Shown: positions 1 to 7,883, numbered from the stretch's first letter. The stretch: 64,000 nucleotides of DNA from Bauldia sp963759235 (GCA_963759235.1 CAVWYO010000008.1:1-64000), one strand, 5' to 3'. Notes: a model not told the origin generated them from the letters alone. Numbers and translations are program-made.

Positions 1-13
1 CCATAGGTCAGGC

Positions 14-116
14 TGTCAACGCCGGAGACAAATTGCATCGGCGGGCCGGAGCAATAGTGCATCAGTTGGCGGGGCCCGGAAGGCCACCAGCGGGATGGCT
101 TCCGGCGGCCGGAGGA
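14..116. mobile_element. IS21-family element, istB-side end with terminal repeats
   Basis: The non-coding DNA downstream of istB begins with TGTCAACGCC at position 14. It contains two approximate direct copies of a block of the form GGAG-CAA-N-TGCATC, at about 24-36 and 51-63. IS21-family ends start with TG and carry such multiple terminal repeats for transposase binding, so this is read as the istB-side end of the element. The opposite end is missing because istA is truncated. The exact tip is inferred. Confidence 0.5.
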
Positions 117-911
117 TCAGGCTTTTGATGTATCGGCCGGCCGAGTTTCTTCGGGGATGCTTCGGGCTCGACGCTTGCTTTGTTTGAGCCGGTAGCTGTC
201 GCCGTTCATCTCGAGGATGTGGACGTGGTGGGTGAGCCTGTCGAGGAGGGCGCCGGTGAGCCGCTCGGAGGCGAACACTCCGGTCCACTCATCGAACGGC
301 AGATTGCTGGTGACGATGGTGGCGCCGCGCTCGTAGCGCTGGGAGAACACCTCGAACAGCAGTTCGGCGCCGGTCTGGGAGAGCGGCACGTAGCCGAGTT
401 CGTCGATGATCAGCAGCTTGTATCCGGCGAGCTGGCGCTGCAGGCGCAGCAGCCGCTTCTCGTCTCGGGCCTCGATCAGTTCGTGGACCAGGGCGGCGGC
501 GGTGGTGAAGCCGACGGCGAGGCCCTTCTGGCAGGCGGCCAGTCCCAATCCGAGGGCAATATGCGTCTTGCCGGTGCCGCTGTTGCCGACCGCGATGATG
601 TTCTCACGACGGGCGACGTACTCCGAGCGGGCGAGTTCCAGCACCAGGGCCTTGTTGAGCGACGGCAGGGCCAGGAAGTCAAAGCTGTCGAGGCTTTTGA
701 CGGCCGGGAACCTGGCCTGCTTGATCCGCCGTTCGACCATCCGCCGCTCCCGCTCGATCAGTTCCAGTTCGACAAGACGGAGCAGATAACGGACATGGTC
801 GACACCCTCGGCGGCGCATTGCCGGGCAAGCTTGTCATACTCGCGCAGGAAGGTCGGCAGCTTGAGCGCCTTGAGGTGATGGGCGAGCAGAAGCTGGGGC
901 GTGTCGGTCAT
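117..911 (-). CDS. istB: IS21-family helper ATPase IstB
   Basis: IstB is the AAA+ helper ATPase of IS21 transposition; it remodels target DNA and activates the IstA transposase. The 264-residue protein has the usual family length, an N-terminal helical region, Walker A (GNSGTGKT, residues 109-116) and Walker B (LLIIDEL, about 167-172). The ATG at 911 overlaps the istA stop by four bases (ATGA), the typical coupled IS21 arrangement, which decides the start over an in-frame codon further upstream. The gene looks intact, but its partner istA is only a remnant, so the element is probably immobile unless helped in trans. Confidence 0.93.
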   Translation of the reverse strand: MTDTPQLLLAHHLKALKLPTFLREYDKLARQCAAEGVDHVRYLLRLVELELIERERRMVERRIKQARFPAVKSLDSFDFLALPSLNKALVLELARSEYVARRENIIAVGNSGTGKTHIALGLGLAACQKGLAVGFTTAAALVHELIEARDEKRLLRLQRQLAGYKLLIIDELGYVPLSQTGAELLFEVFSQRYERGATIVTSNLPFDEWTGVFASERLTGALLDRLTHHVHILEMNGDSYRLKQSKRRARSIPEETRPADTSKA

Positions 912-1335
912 GACGCCACCCCGGTGAGCAGGTCCATGTAGGTCCTGGCCGAGGTGATCGCCACGGTTGCCCGCGGCAGGTAGGGGTAGACCGTCAGGTC
1001 GAGCCGCGGCGGTCGCCGCTCGATCCGGCACAGCACCAGATGCTTGACCGCATCAAAGCCGATCGTTCCGCGGGCCATCGCCTCCCTGATCCCGGCGACC
1101 ACATCATCGCGGCGGAAGGTCTCCAAAAGCCGCAAGACCTGGACGAACTCCCGTTTGCCGCGCTTGCCCATCCGCGCTTCGAGGAGCCGGCGGAACATTG
1201 CGAACTCTTCGGGCAGATCCCAGCCGACCAGCGGCGCCGCCTGATCGAGGGCACCGATCTTCTGTTCGAGCAGTGCCAGGTAGTGCAGCGGGTCGAAGAC
1301 AAAGTCCTCCCGCTCGTAGGAGCGTAAGCGGTGTT
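908..1335 (-). pseudogene. istA: IS21 transposase IstA, C-terminal remnant
   Basis: About 142 C-terminal residues of an IstA transposase survive, from roughly HRLRSYERE to the TGA at 908. They include the LEQKIGALDQAAPL and GFDAVKHLVLCR blocks and the PYLPRATV tail typical of IS21 IstA. The N-terminal DNA-binding domain and the DDE catalytic core are absent: homology stops near 1335, and by 1409 the DNA is an IS66 fragment on the other strand. The frame stays open upstream only by chance. The four-base overlap with istB is kept. Confidence 0.85.
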
Positions 1336-1408
1336 TTGGCCCCACCTTTCGAGCGGGGTTCTGATCTGAGATTCTGCTGATCCCCGAATTGGGATCGAGG
1401 ATCGGCAC

Positions 1409-1774
1409 GTGCCTGGACTTGACCTTACGCTTGAGCCTTCGCGGCCTGTGCGCCGCGTCGAGATCATCAACGGGATCGGCGGCCGGCGGCGTTGGTCGGT
1501 GGACGACAAGGCGCGCATCGTCGAGGAGACGCTGGCTCCGGGCGCGGTGGTTTCGGAGATCGCGCGACGTCATGGACTGACACCGCAACAATTGTTCGGC
1601 TGGCGTCGCGCTGCCCGGCGATCGGCGGAGGCAGGCGAAGGTGCCAGTCCACCGCGCTTCGTGCCGGCAGTCGTGGAGGAGCCGCCGTCGGAGCCGATTT
1701 CCAAACAACGCAAGCCTCGCCGGGTCCGCCGCGCCGGTGAGGCGGCGGGGATCATCGAGATGGAGATCGGCGGC
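1409..1774 (+). pseudogene. IS66-family TnpA (OrfA) fragment
   Basis: The translation from a GTG at 1409 gives the N-terminal part of an IS66 accessory TnpA. It has a helix-turn-helix of the form RWSVDDKARIVEETL...SEIARRHGLTPQQLFGWRR, then the conserved FVPAVVEE and AAGIIEMEIGG blocks (about 122 residues). Homology stops abruptly near 1774, just before the usual C-terminal end. From there the DNA continues as the interior of a minus-strand gene (to 2092), so a deletion or insertion joint lies here. No TnpB or IS66 transposase genes are in the window. Non-functional remnant. Confidence 0.75.
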
Positions 1775-2092
1775 GGCCCGGAGGCGGTCGCGCATGTGCT
1801 CCAGCTCGTCACGAGTGGCCAGCGTGATCTGGTAGCGCATGGCCGAGAGCGCCGCGCCTCCGTCGACCTGGCGCCGCTCGGCCTCGGCCTCGTCGCGGCG
1901 GCGAAGCTGGGCGCGGACGGTCGCGACGAGGACTCGCACGTCAACCCGCGCCGACGACTTCACGGTGGCCAGCGCATCGGCGACGGCCTCGTGCTCGCGC
2001 TCGTCCAGGTCGGCCAGTGCATCCAGGGCGTTCGCCGTCCGCCGCTTGGCGAGCGCGGACTGCACGGCTGCGGCGGTCAGGTGCGCCTGCAT
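1775..2092 (-). pseudogene. Truncated hypothetical protein of the element
   Basis: The reading frame starts at an ATG at 2092, seven bases from the upstream gene's start-side neighbour, and encodes about 106 Ala/Arg/Glu-rich, largely helical residues before it runs into the IS66 joint at about 1774. Beyond that the frame stays open but is antisense to IS66 and then the istA remnant, so the real C-terminus is lost. I do not recognise the family. It sits four bases after the stop of the 131-residue gene at 2097-2492, so the two were probably co-transcribed. Confidence 0.45.
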
Positions 2093-2096
2093 GGCC

Positions 2097-2492
2097 CTAA
2101 GCAGCTTCCTCCGCCGTGCCGCGAATGCGGGCAACGATCTCGCCCGTCACGTCCTCGCCGGGCTCATCATCGGAGGCGGTCAGGCCGAGTCGGTCCTGCA
2201 GGCGCCTGACCTCGGACGTGCAACGGAGCATCAGGTCCACGTCGACGGCGCGGCCGGCGCCAACGTCGGCATCGATCCGCTCGCGCATGACCACGGCGGT
2301 GGCGTAGGCGCGCGCCAACTGGTCGTTGCGCGAGCCGGTTGCCTCCATGGTGGAGAGGAACACGTCGCGCCATCGGCGGCCGGCTGCGGTGCGAAGGTCG
2401 ACGCCGAGCCGTCCATTCGCAATGCGGCTGCGAGACGCGGCTGGCAGGTCGGCCAAGCGGGGGCGAATCGAGGGCGAGTCTGACACGCTCAT
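2097..2492 (-). CDS. Hypothetical protein of the integrative element
   Basis: This is a 131-residue soluble, helical, charged protein with no signal peptide or membrane segment. A predicted helix-rich middle (about residues 40-70) is followed by an acidic tail. Size and character resemble small phage-type packaging or DNA-associated proteins, but no diagnostic motif supports that. It is the first of two closely spaced minus-strand genes, the second of which is truncated. The start ATG at 2492 is the only good one near the 5' end. Function unknown. Confidence 0.6.
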   Translation of the reverse strand: MSVSDSPSIRPRLADLPAASRSRIANGRLGVDLRTAAGRRWRDVFLSTMEATGSRNDQLARAYATAVVMRERIDADVGAGRAVDVDLMLRCTSEVRRLQDRLGLTASDDEPGEDVTGEIVARIRGTAEEAA

Positions 2493-2775
2493 TTCGGCGT
2501 CCTTTCGCGGCCGAACATAACCTAAGACCGCGCCTAGGAAAAGGGTCGCTGGAATAAATCGTTAAAGAACAGGGTCTTACCTGGTCAGACCGGCTTATAC
2601 CAGATTAGCGGGTCTGCCTCCGAGGCCGGCGCTTCGCGGCTCCGGTCGGCGCCGGCGGCGGTTAGGCCTAACTTTTTTCTCGTCAGGCGGCGCGGGCAGC
2701 ATCGAAAGGGACACCACTCAAACGAGGGCGCTTAGGACACTCATGCTCGACGGCGCTCGCCCGACTTGCTTGGCT
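2493..2775. other. AT-richer intergenic region
   Basis: About 280 bases separate two minus-strand genes. The sequence is visibly richer in A and T than the surrounding DNA, consistent with acquired DNA. I see no convincing open frame, RNA gene or strong hairpin here. It should contain the promoter of the 2097-2492 gene and the end of the 2776-3333 transcript, but no clear -35/-10 pair stands out. Confidence 0.4.
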
Positions 2776-3333
2776 CTACTCCGATTGTGACGCGACCATC
2801 TCTTTGAGCAGGCACTTGGCGGTATCTGCTGTCGCGGACCTCGCCAACTCCATTCGGGCGGACAAGTTGACGCGGTCATCTTTGGAGAGCACTGGTTGCG
2901 GGCGCCGCGCGTCGAAATCGATGTATTCCGACACACTGCTGGTCAGCGCACCTGCGACTTGCAGCGCATCGATCAAAGCTGAAACCTGCCCGTCGACCGT
3001 GCCGCTATACCGGCCCGAAATCGCCGCCGAAATGTATCCCGTCGCCTCGTCCACACCGTCACGGACGTGGAGTGCGTGGTAGAACTGATTAGAGAACACA
3101 AGTTCGAACCGTGCTTCATTGCCTTTATCAAACGCTGCGCGTTCCTCATTGCGAATGTATTCGGCTTCGGAGGGCGGAACCGCTTCTACGAAATCGGCAA
3201 TGCTCTCGTAGAGGTCTTTTAGCTCAGCAAGGGGCGGTGGCTGGGTGCACGGACCGCCAAACGGAAACGGCGCCGGCATCGCCCCGTTGGTCAGCAAGAC
3301 GAACGCGCAACCCGTCAGCGCCGTTCGCAGCAT
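2776..3333 (-). CDS. Hypothetical exported protein
   Basis: A 185-residue protein begins at the ATG at 3333, preceded by GGGAGG at good spacing. The N-terminus (MLRTALTGCAFVLLTNGA) looks like a signal peptide, followed by a Pro-rich linker and a helical charged domain. I recognise no family. Base composition is lower in GC than the chromosome around it, as expected of element cargo. An upstream in-frame start would overlap the preceding frame heavily and lacks a ribosome binding site, so it is rejected. Confidence 0.65.
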   Translation of the reverse strand: MLRTALTGCAFVLLTNGAMPAPFPFGGPCTQPPPLAELKDLYESIADFVEAVPPSEAEYIRNEERAAFDKGNEARFELVFSNQFYHALHVRDGVDEATGYISAAISGRYSGTVDGQVSALIDALQVAGALTSSVSEYIDFDARRPQPVLSKDDRVNLSARMELARSATADTAKCLLKEMVASQSE

Positions 3334-3557
3334 GGCACGATCCTCCCTGTCACTTCCGAGGAAGTATACATGGTGCCCCGGACGCCGTGTTCTTCTTCCG
3401 CTCCTCCCGGCGCTCGGCTCCCTCCAACCATCTGGCCGCCAAGTCGTGCTCGTGGAAATTCCCGCTCGTCTGCCATTGATCCGCTGGGCATCCCGTCGAA
3501 GCGGCGCCTCTCCCAATCGATCCGTCTCGCCATCTCCGCCTCCGTCATCATCCACAT
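3315..3557 (-). CDS. Possible small hypothetical protein
   Basis: An open frame of 80 codons overlaps the start of the exported-protein gene by 19 bases and follows the rep-like gene on the same strand. The first 40 residues (starting MWMMTEAEMARRIDWERR, or at the later Met of MTEAEMARR) look protein-like; the tail is low-complexity. It may be a real short gene translated from the rep transcript, or a chance frame. No family recognised. Confidence 0.3.
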   Translation of the reverse strand: MWMMTEAEMARRIDWERRRFDGMPSGSMADEREFPRARLGGQMVGGSRAPGGAEEEHGVRGTMYTSSEVTGRIVPCCERR

Positions 3558-3657
3558 CCCGTCGAGGACCCATACCCTTGCCTTCTTTGTTATTACCCGC
3601 CTGACTTCCCCACTCGGGGCTTACTGCCCACTCGCCCCTCCGCCTTCGGTTGCTCCG

Positions 3658-4566
3658 TCAAGCACCATTCAGTCCCTTCCCTATTTCACGACCGTAATAA
3701 GCGCCAACCTTCGCGCCTTCCCCCAAATTCCCCTGTGATTTCAAGGCAGGCCACGTCAGGTGGTCGGGTATCATAAGGAAGTCGAGACTAACGTTCTCGG
3801 TGCCCCGCATCCCTCCCATGTTCTGTGCTTGGATCTGCTCCAGCACGTATCGTGCCCGCCGTGGAATCGACGCCCGGTATCCGCCCAGAAATTGCCGAGT
3901 CCGTTTGCTGTGTCGTCTTTCGACCCTTGTCGCCGCCAGCTTCCTCTCCTCGGCCGCGGCCTGCCTCATCACCTTGATCTTGTGCCGCTCGGTAAATCGC
4001 CGTGCAGTAAAATGATGGTCAAACAGCGCCCGCGGGTTGACCGCGGCGATCGTGCCCGGGTCGTCGAGGCCGGCGCGGCGCGCTGTGCCTGCCCGATAAA
4101 AGCGCAGCTCAAATCGCACGATGTGGGCGCGCTTCCTGTACAAGGCGCTGTTCCGGCCCCGGGTCTGGCCGCATGCGTAGACGGTGGTCTTGAACTCCAT
4201 CTTGCGCGTCTTGCTCGACCGCCACTTGAGCGCGATGTATTTGTCGATCCAGGCCGTCAGCGCGTCGGCTTCCGCCTCGGACGCCATGTAGAAATCTATC
4301 GCGATGTCGCAGCGGTGAATGACACACTGCCGGTCGCGCGCCATGATGCGCGAAAGACCAAGAAGCACCTCGATTGTCGGGCGATTGTGGATCGACCGGA
4401 CACCCCAGCGCCCGCACCTCTTGATGTGAGCGCGGCGGCCGGTCTCCTCCTCGATGAGGGCGCGCAGGCCTCGCTTAGGCCACGGATGATACAGCTCGAC
4501 GGTGTCCACACTGGCCGTGGTCGTCAGCGGTGTTGGCGGCGGCGCTCGGCGCCGTATGTTGTCCAT
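3658..4566 (-). CDS. Replication-initiation-factor-like protein
   Basis: A 302-residue basic protein with strand-rich blocks such as VIHRCDIAIDFY, followed by KMEFKTTVYACG, SALYRKRAHIVRFELRFYR and a basic C-terminal half. The layout resembles rolling-circle replication initiators of filamentous phages and small integrative elements, in which a conserved D/E-containing strand is followed by RFELRF-like motifs. The ATG at 4566 is preceded by GGAGAAGG. It lies just after the Xis-like gene and near the tRNA, fitting a role in replication of an excised circle. I cannot confirm catalytic Tyr residues by eye, so the call is by family resemblance. Confidence 0.5.
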   Translation of the reverse strand: MDNIRRRAPPPTPLTTTASVDTVELYHPWPKRGLRALIEEETGRRAHIKRCGRWGVRSIHNRPTIEVLLGLSRIMARDRQCVIHRCDIAIDFYMASEAEADALTAWIDKYIALKWRSSKTRKMEFKTTVYACGQTRGRNSALYRKRAHIVRFELRFYRAGTARRAGLDDPGTIAAVNPRALFDHHFTARRFTERHKIKVMRQAAAEERKLAATRVERRHSKRTRQFLGGYRASIPRRARYVLEQIQAQNMGGMRGTENVSLDFLMIPDHLTWPALKSQGNLGEGAKVGAYYGREIGKGLNGA

Positions 4567-4665
4567 GGACGCCCTTCTCCACTTCCGGGTGCTCCGACAT
4601 CAGCCCTGCCCCCTATGACACAGGGGGTGGGGTCGCCTTTCAAATGGCAAGGGGGGGCCGGTCCA

Positions 4666-4872
4666 TCATTCGCCCTCCCCGTCCATCAGTGCCTCGATCT
4701 CATTCGCCGAATAGTGGACGTCTCTGCTGCCAATCCGGATCGGCGTCAGTCGGCCCTCGCGTTCGAGCCTCTTCAACATCGAGACGGAGCTGTCCAAAAT
4801 CTCGGCCGCTGTCGCCCGGCGGTACAGGCGCCTGGGCGGCTTCCTCGCCGTCGCATCCTTGTCCTTCGACAT
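4666..4872 (-). CDS. AlpA/excisionase-family DNA-binding protein
   Basis: A 68-residue protein with a winged-helix MerR/AlpA-type core: RRATAAEILDSSVSMLKRLE followed by GRLTPIRIGSRDVHYSANEIEAL. This pattern (helix-turn-helix choosing a row, then a wing, then a closing helix ending in -EIEAL) is characteristic of AlpA/Xis regulators that control excision or early genes in integrative elements. It is the gene nearest the tRNA-Lys. The start ATG at 4872 has a purine-rich stretch upstream. The matching integrase is not visible. Confidence 0.75.
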   Translation of the reverse strand: MSKDKDATARKPPRRLYRRATAAEILDSSVSMLKRLEREGRLTPIRIGSRDVHYSANEIEALMDGEGE

Positions 4873-5087
4873 GCTCTTTCACTCCATCGCACCGACCCGG
4901 GAACGCCGGGCCTTCACCTTGTACATACGCGAGGGTCTGCGCAGTCCGCGCCGGAGCGCGCCGGAGTGACCCGAATCGACCGTCTCGACGGGGTGAGACC
5001 GCGCCTATACCGCGCCTATGGGCGCAGGGAGGGCGAGCGCGTTGCCGCGGTCTCCCCCTATAAAGCATTGGTTCTATTAGGAGATTT

Positions 5088-5163
5088 TGGTGAGCGCGCC
5101 GGGGCTCGAACCCGGGACCTACTGATTAAAAGTCAGTTGCTCTACCAACTGAGCTACGCGCTC
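5088..5163 (-). tRNA. tRNA-Lys(UUU), CCA encoded
   Basis: The minus strand folds as a full cloverleaf of 76 bases including an encoded CCA. The acceptor stem is GAGCGCG/CGCGCTC and the D-loop region GCTCAGTTGGTAGAGC. The anticodon stem ACTGA/TCAGT closes the loop CTTTTAA with anticodon TTT, and the T-loop is GGTTCGAGCC. It reads Lys codons AAA/AAG. Its 3' end faces the Xis/rep genes, the expected orientation for a tRNA used as an integration site. Confidence 0.96.
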
Positions 5164-5323
5164 TGAGCCCCATATGGCGGGCGAGGCCGGTCAGGGTCAA
5201 TAGTCCGCCTCTGGTCGCCCGCCGGTCTCCACGCCACCGGCTGCCCCGCCGCCGTTCAAGGCGGTGAACCCGATTCCCCAATTCGGTCGTATACTTCCGG
5301 CAGTCAGCATGGAGGTGACGGAC

Positions 5324-5755
5324 ATGACAAGCTGGATGAGATATGTCGCCCTCTTGATCCTGCTCACGGTCGGTGCGGCCGGTGCAGCCCGCGCCGAGAT
5401 GTCGGAGGCCGACCGCGCCGAGATCCGCCAGATCATCGAGAACCAGATCGCCGCCTTCCAGCGGGACGACGGCGCGACCGCCTACAGCTACGCCTCGCCG
5501 ACTATCCAGGACCTGTTCCCGACGGTCGACCGCTTCATGGCGATGGTGCGCGGCGGATATCAGCCGGTCTATCGTCCCCGCTCGGTCACCTTCGGTCCGA
5601 TCGCCGAAACGCCCAGCGGGCCGACCCAGCGGGTGTTTCTCACCGGGCCGGACGGCCGGAACTGGGTCGCCATCTACGCCCTCGAGCGCCAGCCGGACGG
5701 GACCTGGAAGATCAACGGCTGCACCTTGGTCGAGGACGACGGCAGCACCGCCTAA
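5324..5755 (+). CDS. DUF4864-family exported protein
   Basis: A 143-residue protein with a clear signal peptide (hydrophobic stretch ending AGAARA). The mature domain has helical IRQIIENQIAAFQRDD, AYSYASPTIQDLF and MAMVRGGYQPVYRPRSVTFG followed by a beta-rich end, which matches the DUF4864 family of small periplasmic proteins of unknown function. The start ATG at 5324 follows GGAGGT by seven bases, which favours it over an upstream in-frame ATG. It is convergent with ecfG. Family call is good; function is unknown. Confidence 0.82.
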   Translation: MTSWMRYVALLILLTVGAAGAARAEMSEADRAEIRQIIENQIAAFQRDDGATAYSYASPTIQDLFPTVDRFMAMVRGGYQPVYRPRSVTFGPIAETPSGPTQRVFLTGPDGRNWVAIYALERQPDGTWKINGCTLVEDDGSTA

Positions 5756-5773
5756 GGGGCAAGCGCCGCCCGC

Positions 5774-6322
5774 TCAGCCGGTGGCGTCGCCGAGGAACGC
5801 CTTCGTGGGATTGTCGGGGCCGAAGTCGGCGCCGTCCTCGACGGCCATCAGCTCGGCGAGGCGGGCGCGCGCCCGGTTGACCCGGCTCTTCACCGTGCCG
5901 ACCGCGCAGCCGCAGATTTCGGCGGCCTCCTCGTAGGAGAAGCCGGAGGCGCCGACCAGGATCAGCGCCTCGCGCTGGTTGTCGGGCAGGGTTGCCAGCG
6001 CCTCGCGAAACTCGCTCATTTCGACCCGGCCCATCTGCTCGGGCTGCGAGACGAGGCGCCCGGCATGCTTGCCGTCGACGTCCTCGACCTCGCGGCGGTT
6101 CTTGCGAAACTGGGATCGGAAGTGATTGCGCAGGATCGTGAACAGCCACGCATTGAGATTGGTCCCCGGCGTGAAGTGCCCGATCTTGGCGATCGCTCGC
6201 GTCAGCGTCTCCTGCACCAGATCGTCGGCCCGATCGACGCTGCCGCTCAGCGAATAGGCGAACGCGCGCAGACTGGGAACCGCGGCGAGCATCGCGTCCC
6301 GGATCGCCGGCTCAAGCGTCAT
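5774..6322 (-). CDS. ecfG: General stress response ECF sigma factor EcfG
   Basis: This 182-residue sigma factor has region 2 (SVDRADDLVQETLTRAI...NAWLFTILRNHFR) and region 4 (LPDNQREALILVGASGFSYEEAAEICGCAVGTVKSRVNRAR) and no extra domain, as in EcfG/SigT/RpoE2 of Alphaproteobacteria. It directs RNA polymerase to stress genes with GGAAC-N16/17-CGTT promoters. The ATG overlaps the nepR stop by four bases, so the two are translationally coupled. The divergent phyR completes the partner-switch module: NepR holds the sigma factor until phosphorylated PhyR takes NepR away. Several matching promoters lie in this window. Confidence 0.93.
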   Translation of the reverse strand: MTLEPAIRDAMLAAVPSLRAFAYSLSGSVDRADDLVQETLTRAIAKIGHFTPGTNLNAWLFTILRNHFRSQFRKNRREVEDVDGKHAGRLVSQPEQMGRVEMSEFREALATLPDNQREALILVGASGFSYEEAAEICGCAVGTVKSRVNRARARLAELMAVEDGADFGPDNPTKAFLGDATG

Positions 6323-6528
6323 TCGGGTTTCCCGTCGCCCGTCTTGTCGAGTTTCTTCAAAAGCTCGACAAACCGTTCTGGAACGCCCTGGTCCACAACA
6401 TCGCCATACATGGCGCGCAGTTGTTCGCCGATCTTGGCCTGGATGTCGCGCCCCAGCTTGGCCGGTTTTCCAGGGATGGGTTGTGTTTCCACTTTCGAAC
6501 CACGCGCGGAGGTTTTCCGGTCCTTCAT
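6319..6528 (-). CDS. nepR: Anti-sigma factor NepR
   Basis: A short (69-residue) acidic-basic protein with the NepR core LGRDIQAKIGEQLRAMYGDVVDQGVPERFVELLKKLD, split here as two amphipathic helices that clamp the sigma factor. It sequesters EcfG and is itself sequestered by phosphorylated PhyR. I chose the ATG at 6528; a GTG at 6567 would add 13 residues. It sits between phyR (divergent) and ecfG (four-base overlap), the standard arrangement. Confidence 0.9.
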   Translation of the reverse strand: MKDRKTSARGSKVETQPIPGKPAKLGRDIQAKIGEQLRAMYGDVVDQGVPERFVELLKKLDKTGDGKPE

Positions 6529-6578
6529 CTCAGCTTCAGCCCCTCGGCCTCGGAATCCGTCCGCCACCGGATAAGAGT

Positions 6579-6605
6579 GGAACGTTTGGCCAGCGAAAAG
6601 GTTTC
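6579..6605. promoter_or_regulatory. Overlapping divergent EcfG-type promoters (nepR-ecfG / phyR)
   Basis: On the minus strand GAAAC (6601-6605), 16 bases, then CGTT (6581-6584) points at nepR-ecfG. On the plus strand GGAAC (6579-6583), 16 bases, then GGTT (6600-6603) points at phyR. Each differs from the EcfG consensus GGAAC-N16/17-CGTT by one base and they occupy the same DNA. Autoregulation of this locus by EcfG is well known in related bacteria; the exact start sites are inferred. Confidence 0.6.
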
Positions 6606-6678
6606 ACTTGTTGGGTGGCCAGCTTCATGCAACCGACGATTAGGCTCGTCTCCGCAATCAATCCAGGGAGATCTCCCC

Positions 6679-7482
6679 GTGCCCGCGTCACAAGCTGTCG
6701 CACATCATATCCCATACCTTCGCCGCTATGCCCGGGCGCTGGTCGGCGACCAAGCCTCGGGCGATGCCTATGTCGCAGCCACCCTTGAGGCGCTCGTCGA
6801 AGACCCCGCGGTGATCGAAGGCGGCAACGGGCCGCGGGTCGGCCTTTATCGCACGTTCACCCGCATCTGGAATTCCCTCTCCGTCAACACCGCCGCCGAC
6901 GAGGACGACGACCGCGGGCCGGCCGACAAACGGCTGATCCGTATCACGCCGCTTCCGCGCCAGGCCTTTCTCCTGGTTGCCCTGGAGGGATTTTCCGATG
7001 AGGAAGCCGCGGAGGTCCTCGGCATTGACCGGGAAGAGGTTCGCGGGCTTATCGAACAGTCCGGGCGCGAGCTCGCCGCCGAGATCGCCACCGACGTTCT
7101 CATCATCGAGGACGAGCCGGTGATCGCGATGGACCTCGAAAGTCTGGTCGAGACCCTCGGTCACCGGGTGACCGGGGTCGCCCGCACCCATGCCGAGGCC
7201 ATCGCACTCGCCGGCCGCGACCGGCCGGGCCTGATCCTCGCCGACATTCGCCTCGCCGACGAGAGTTCGGGCCTCGACGCGGTCAACGAGCTGCTCCGCT
7301 CCTTCGAGGTTCCGGCGATCTTCATCACCGCCTATCCGGAGCGATTCCTCACCGGCGATCGCCCGGAGCCGACCTTCCTGATCGTCAAGCCGTTCCAGCC
7401 CTCGATGGTTTCGGCGGTCATCAGCCAGGCGCTGTTCTTCGATCGGAAAGCCCGATCGCCGCACGCCGAGGCGACGACCTGA
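6679..7482 (+). CDS. phyR: General stress response anti-anti-sigma regulator PhyR
   Basis: A 267-residue response regulator with the PhyR layout: an N-terminal sigma-like domain (about 1-130; PYLRRYARALVGDQASGDAY and the region-4-like FSDEEAAEVLGIDREEV) and a C-terminal receiver with acidic pair E144-D145, phosphoacceptor D189 (LADIRL) and K237. When phosphorylated, the sigma-like domain captures NepR and frees EcfG. I start it at the GTG at 6679, eight bases after CAGGGAG; this gives the usual family length. It is divergent from nepR-ecfG. Confidence 0.93.
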   Translation: MPASQAVAHHIPYLRRYARALVGDQASGDAYVAATLEALVEDPAVIEGGNGPRVGLYRTFTRIWNSLSVNTAADEDDDRGPADKRLIRITPLPRQAFLLVALEGFSDEEAAEVLGIDREEVRGLIEQSGRELAAEIATDVLIIEDEPVIAMDLESLVETLGHRVTGVARTHAEAIALAGRDRPGLILADIRLADESSGLDAVNELLRSFEVPAIFITAYPERFLTGDRPEPTFLIVKPFQPSMVSAVISQALFFDRKARSPHAEATT

Positions 7483-7549
7483 CCGCGGCGAGAGGGAAAC
7501 GGCGGGATCGGTTGCGCGACCCGCCGTCCCGTCTCATCATTTTCGAAGG

Positions 7550-7753
7550 TTAGGCCCGCGTGCTGGACAGCCAGCGGTCGATTTCTTCGTTGGCCTTTTC
7601 CTTGGCGATGCCGTAGCGCTCCTGCAGCCTGCCGGCGAGCTTGCTGCGCTCGCCCTTGATGACGTCGAGGTCATCGTTGCTGAGCTCGCCCCATTTCTTC
7701 TGAACCTGGCCTTTGACCTGCTTCCAGTTTCCCTGGACCTGGTCCCAATTCAT
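7550..7753 (-). CDS. csbD: CsbD-family stress protein
   Basis: A 67-residue hydrophilic protein with the CsbD signature: MNWDQVQGNWKQVKGQVQ, then KWGELSNDDLDVIKGER and LAGRLQERYGIAKEKANEEID. CsbD-like proteins are small, abundant, general-stress-induced proteins without a known biochemical role. A perfect EcfG-type promoter lies about 45 bases upstream of the ATG, giving direct sequence support for stress control here. Confidence 0.92.
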   Translation of the reverse strand: MNWDQVQGNWKQVKGQVQKKWGELSNDDLDVIKGERSKLAGRLQERYGIAKEKANEEIDRWLSSTRA

Positions 7754-7795
7754 GATGGTTCTCCCTTGGCTGATGGTGATGGGTCACACCAAGAC

Positions 7796-7821
7796 AACGC
7801 CAAACGCCGTCCGCAAGTTCC
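7796..7821 (-). promoter_or_regulatory. EcfG-type promoter of csbD
   Basis: Read on the minus strand: GGAAC (7817-7821), 17 bases, CGTT (7796-7799). This is an exact match to the EcfG consensus, about 43 bases before the csbD start codon. No competing gene lies between. Confidence 0.8.
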
Positions 7822-7849
7822 TGTAAGAGAAGGAGAATTCCAAAAAAGC

Positions 7850-7883
7850 AAAAGAGGCGTGGTGTTGGCCACGCCTCTTTTTG
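7850..7883. terminator. Rho-independent terminator
   Basis: An inverted repeat AAAGAGGCGTGG / CCACGCCTCTTT with a short loop is flanked by A-rich DNA on one side and T-rich DNA on the other. Read on the minus strand it is followed by CTTTTGCTTTTTT, ending the histidine kinase transcript from 8984. The other direction also has a short T run, but csbD is not transcribed into it. Confidence 0.8.

Larger units (their letters stand above)
1..5087. mobile_element. Decayed integrative element next to tRNA-Lys
   Basis: This stretch ends at the 3' end of a tRNA-Lys gene, a common integration target. Reading away from the tRNA come an AlpA/Xis-like gene, a replication-initiator-like gene, two small unknown genes, then two further unknown genes, all on the minus strand. 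The far part is broken by IS66 and IS21 sequences. I see no tyrosine recombinase gene and no second copy of the tRNA 3' end, so the other boundary is outside the window or lost. That it is one element is inferred from gene content, shared strand and position. Confidence 0.45.

Noticed and set aside
2783..2801. TGTGA-like half site near the 3' end of an element gene
   Set aside because: Only one half of the palindrome is present and it lies inside a coding region.
3760..5166. Plus-strand open frame of 468 codons spanning the tRNA
   Set aside because: It runs antisense through the rep-like gene, the Xis-like gene and the tRNA-Lys, and its composition is not protein-like.
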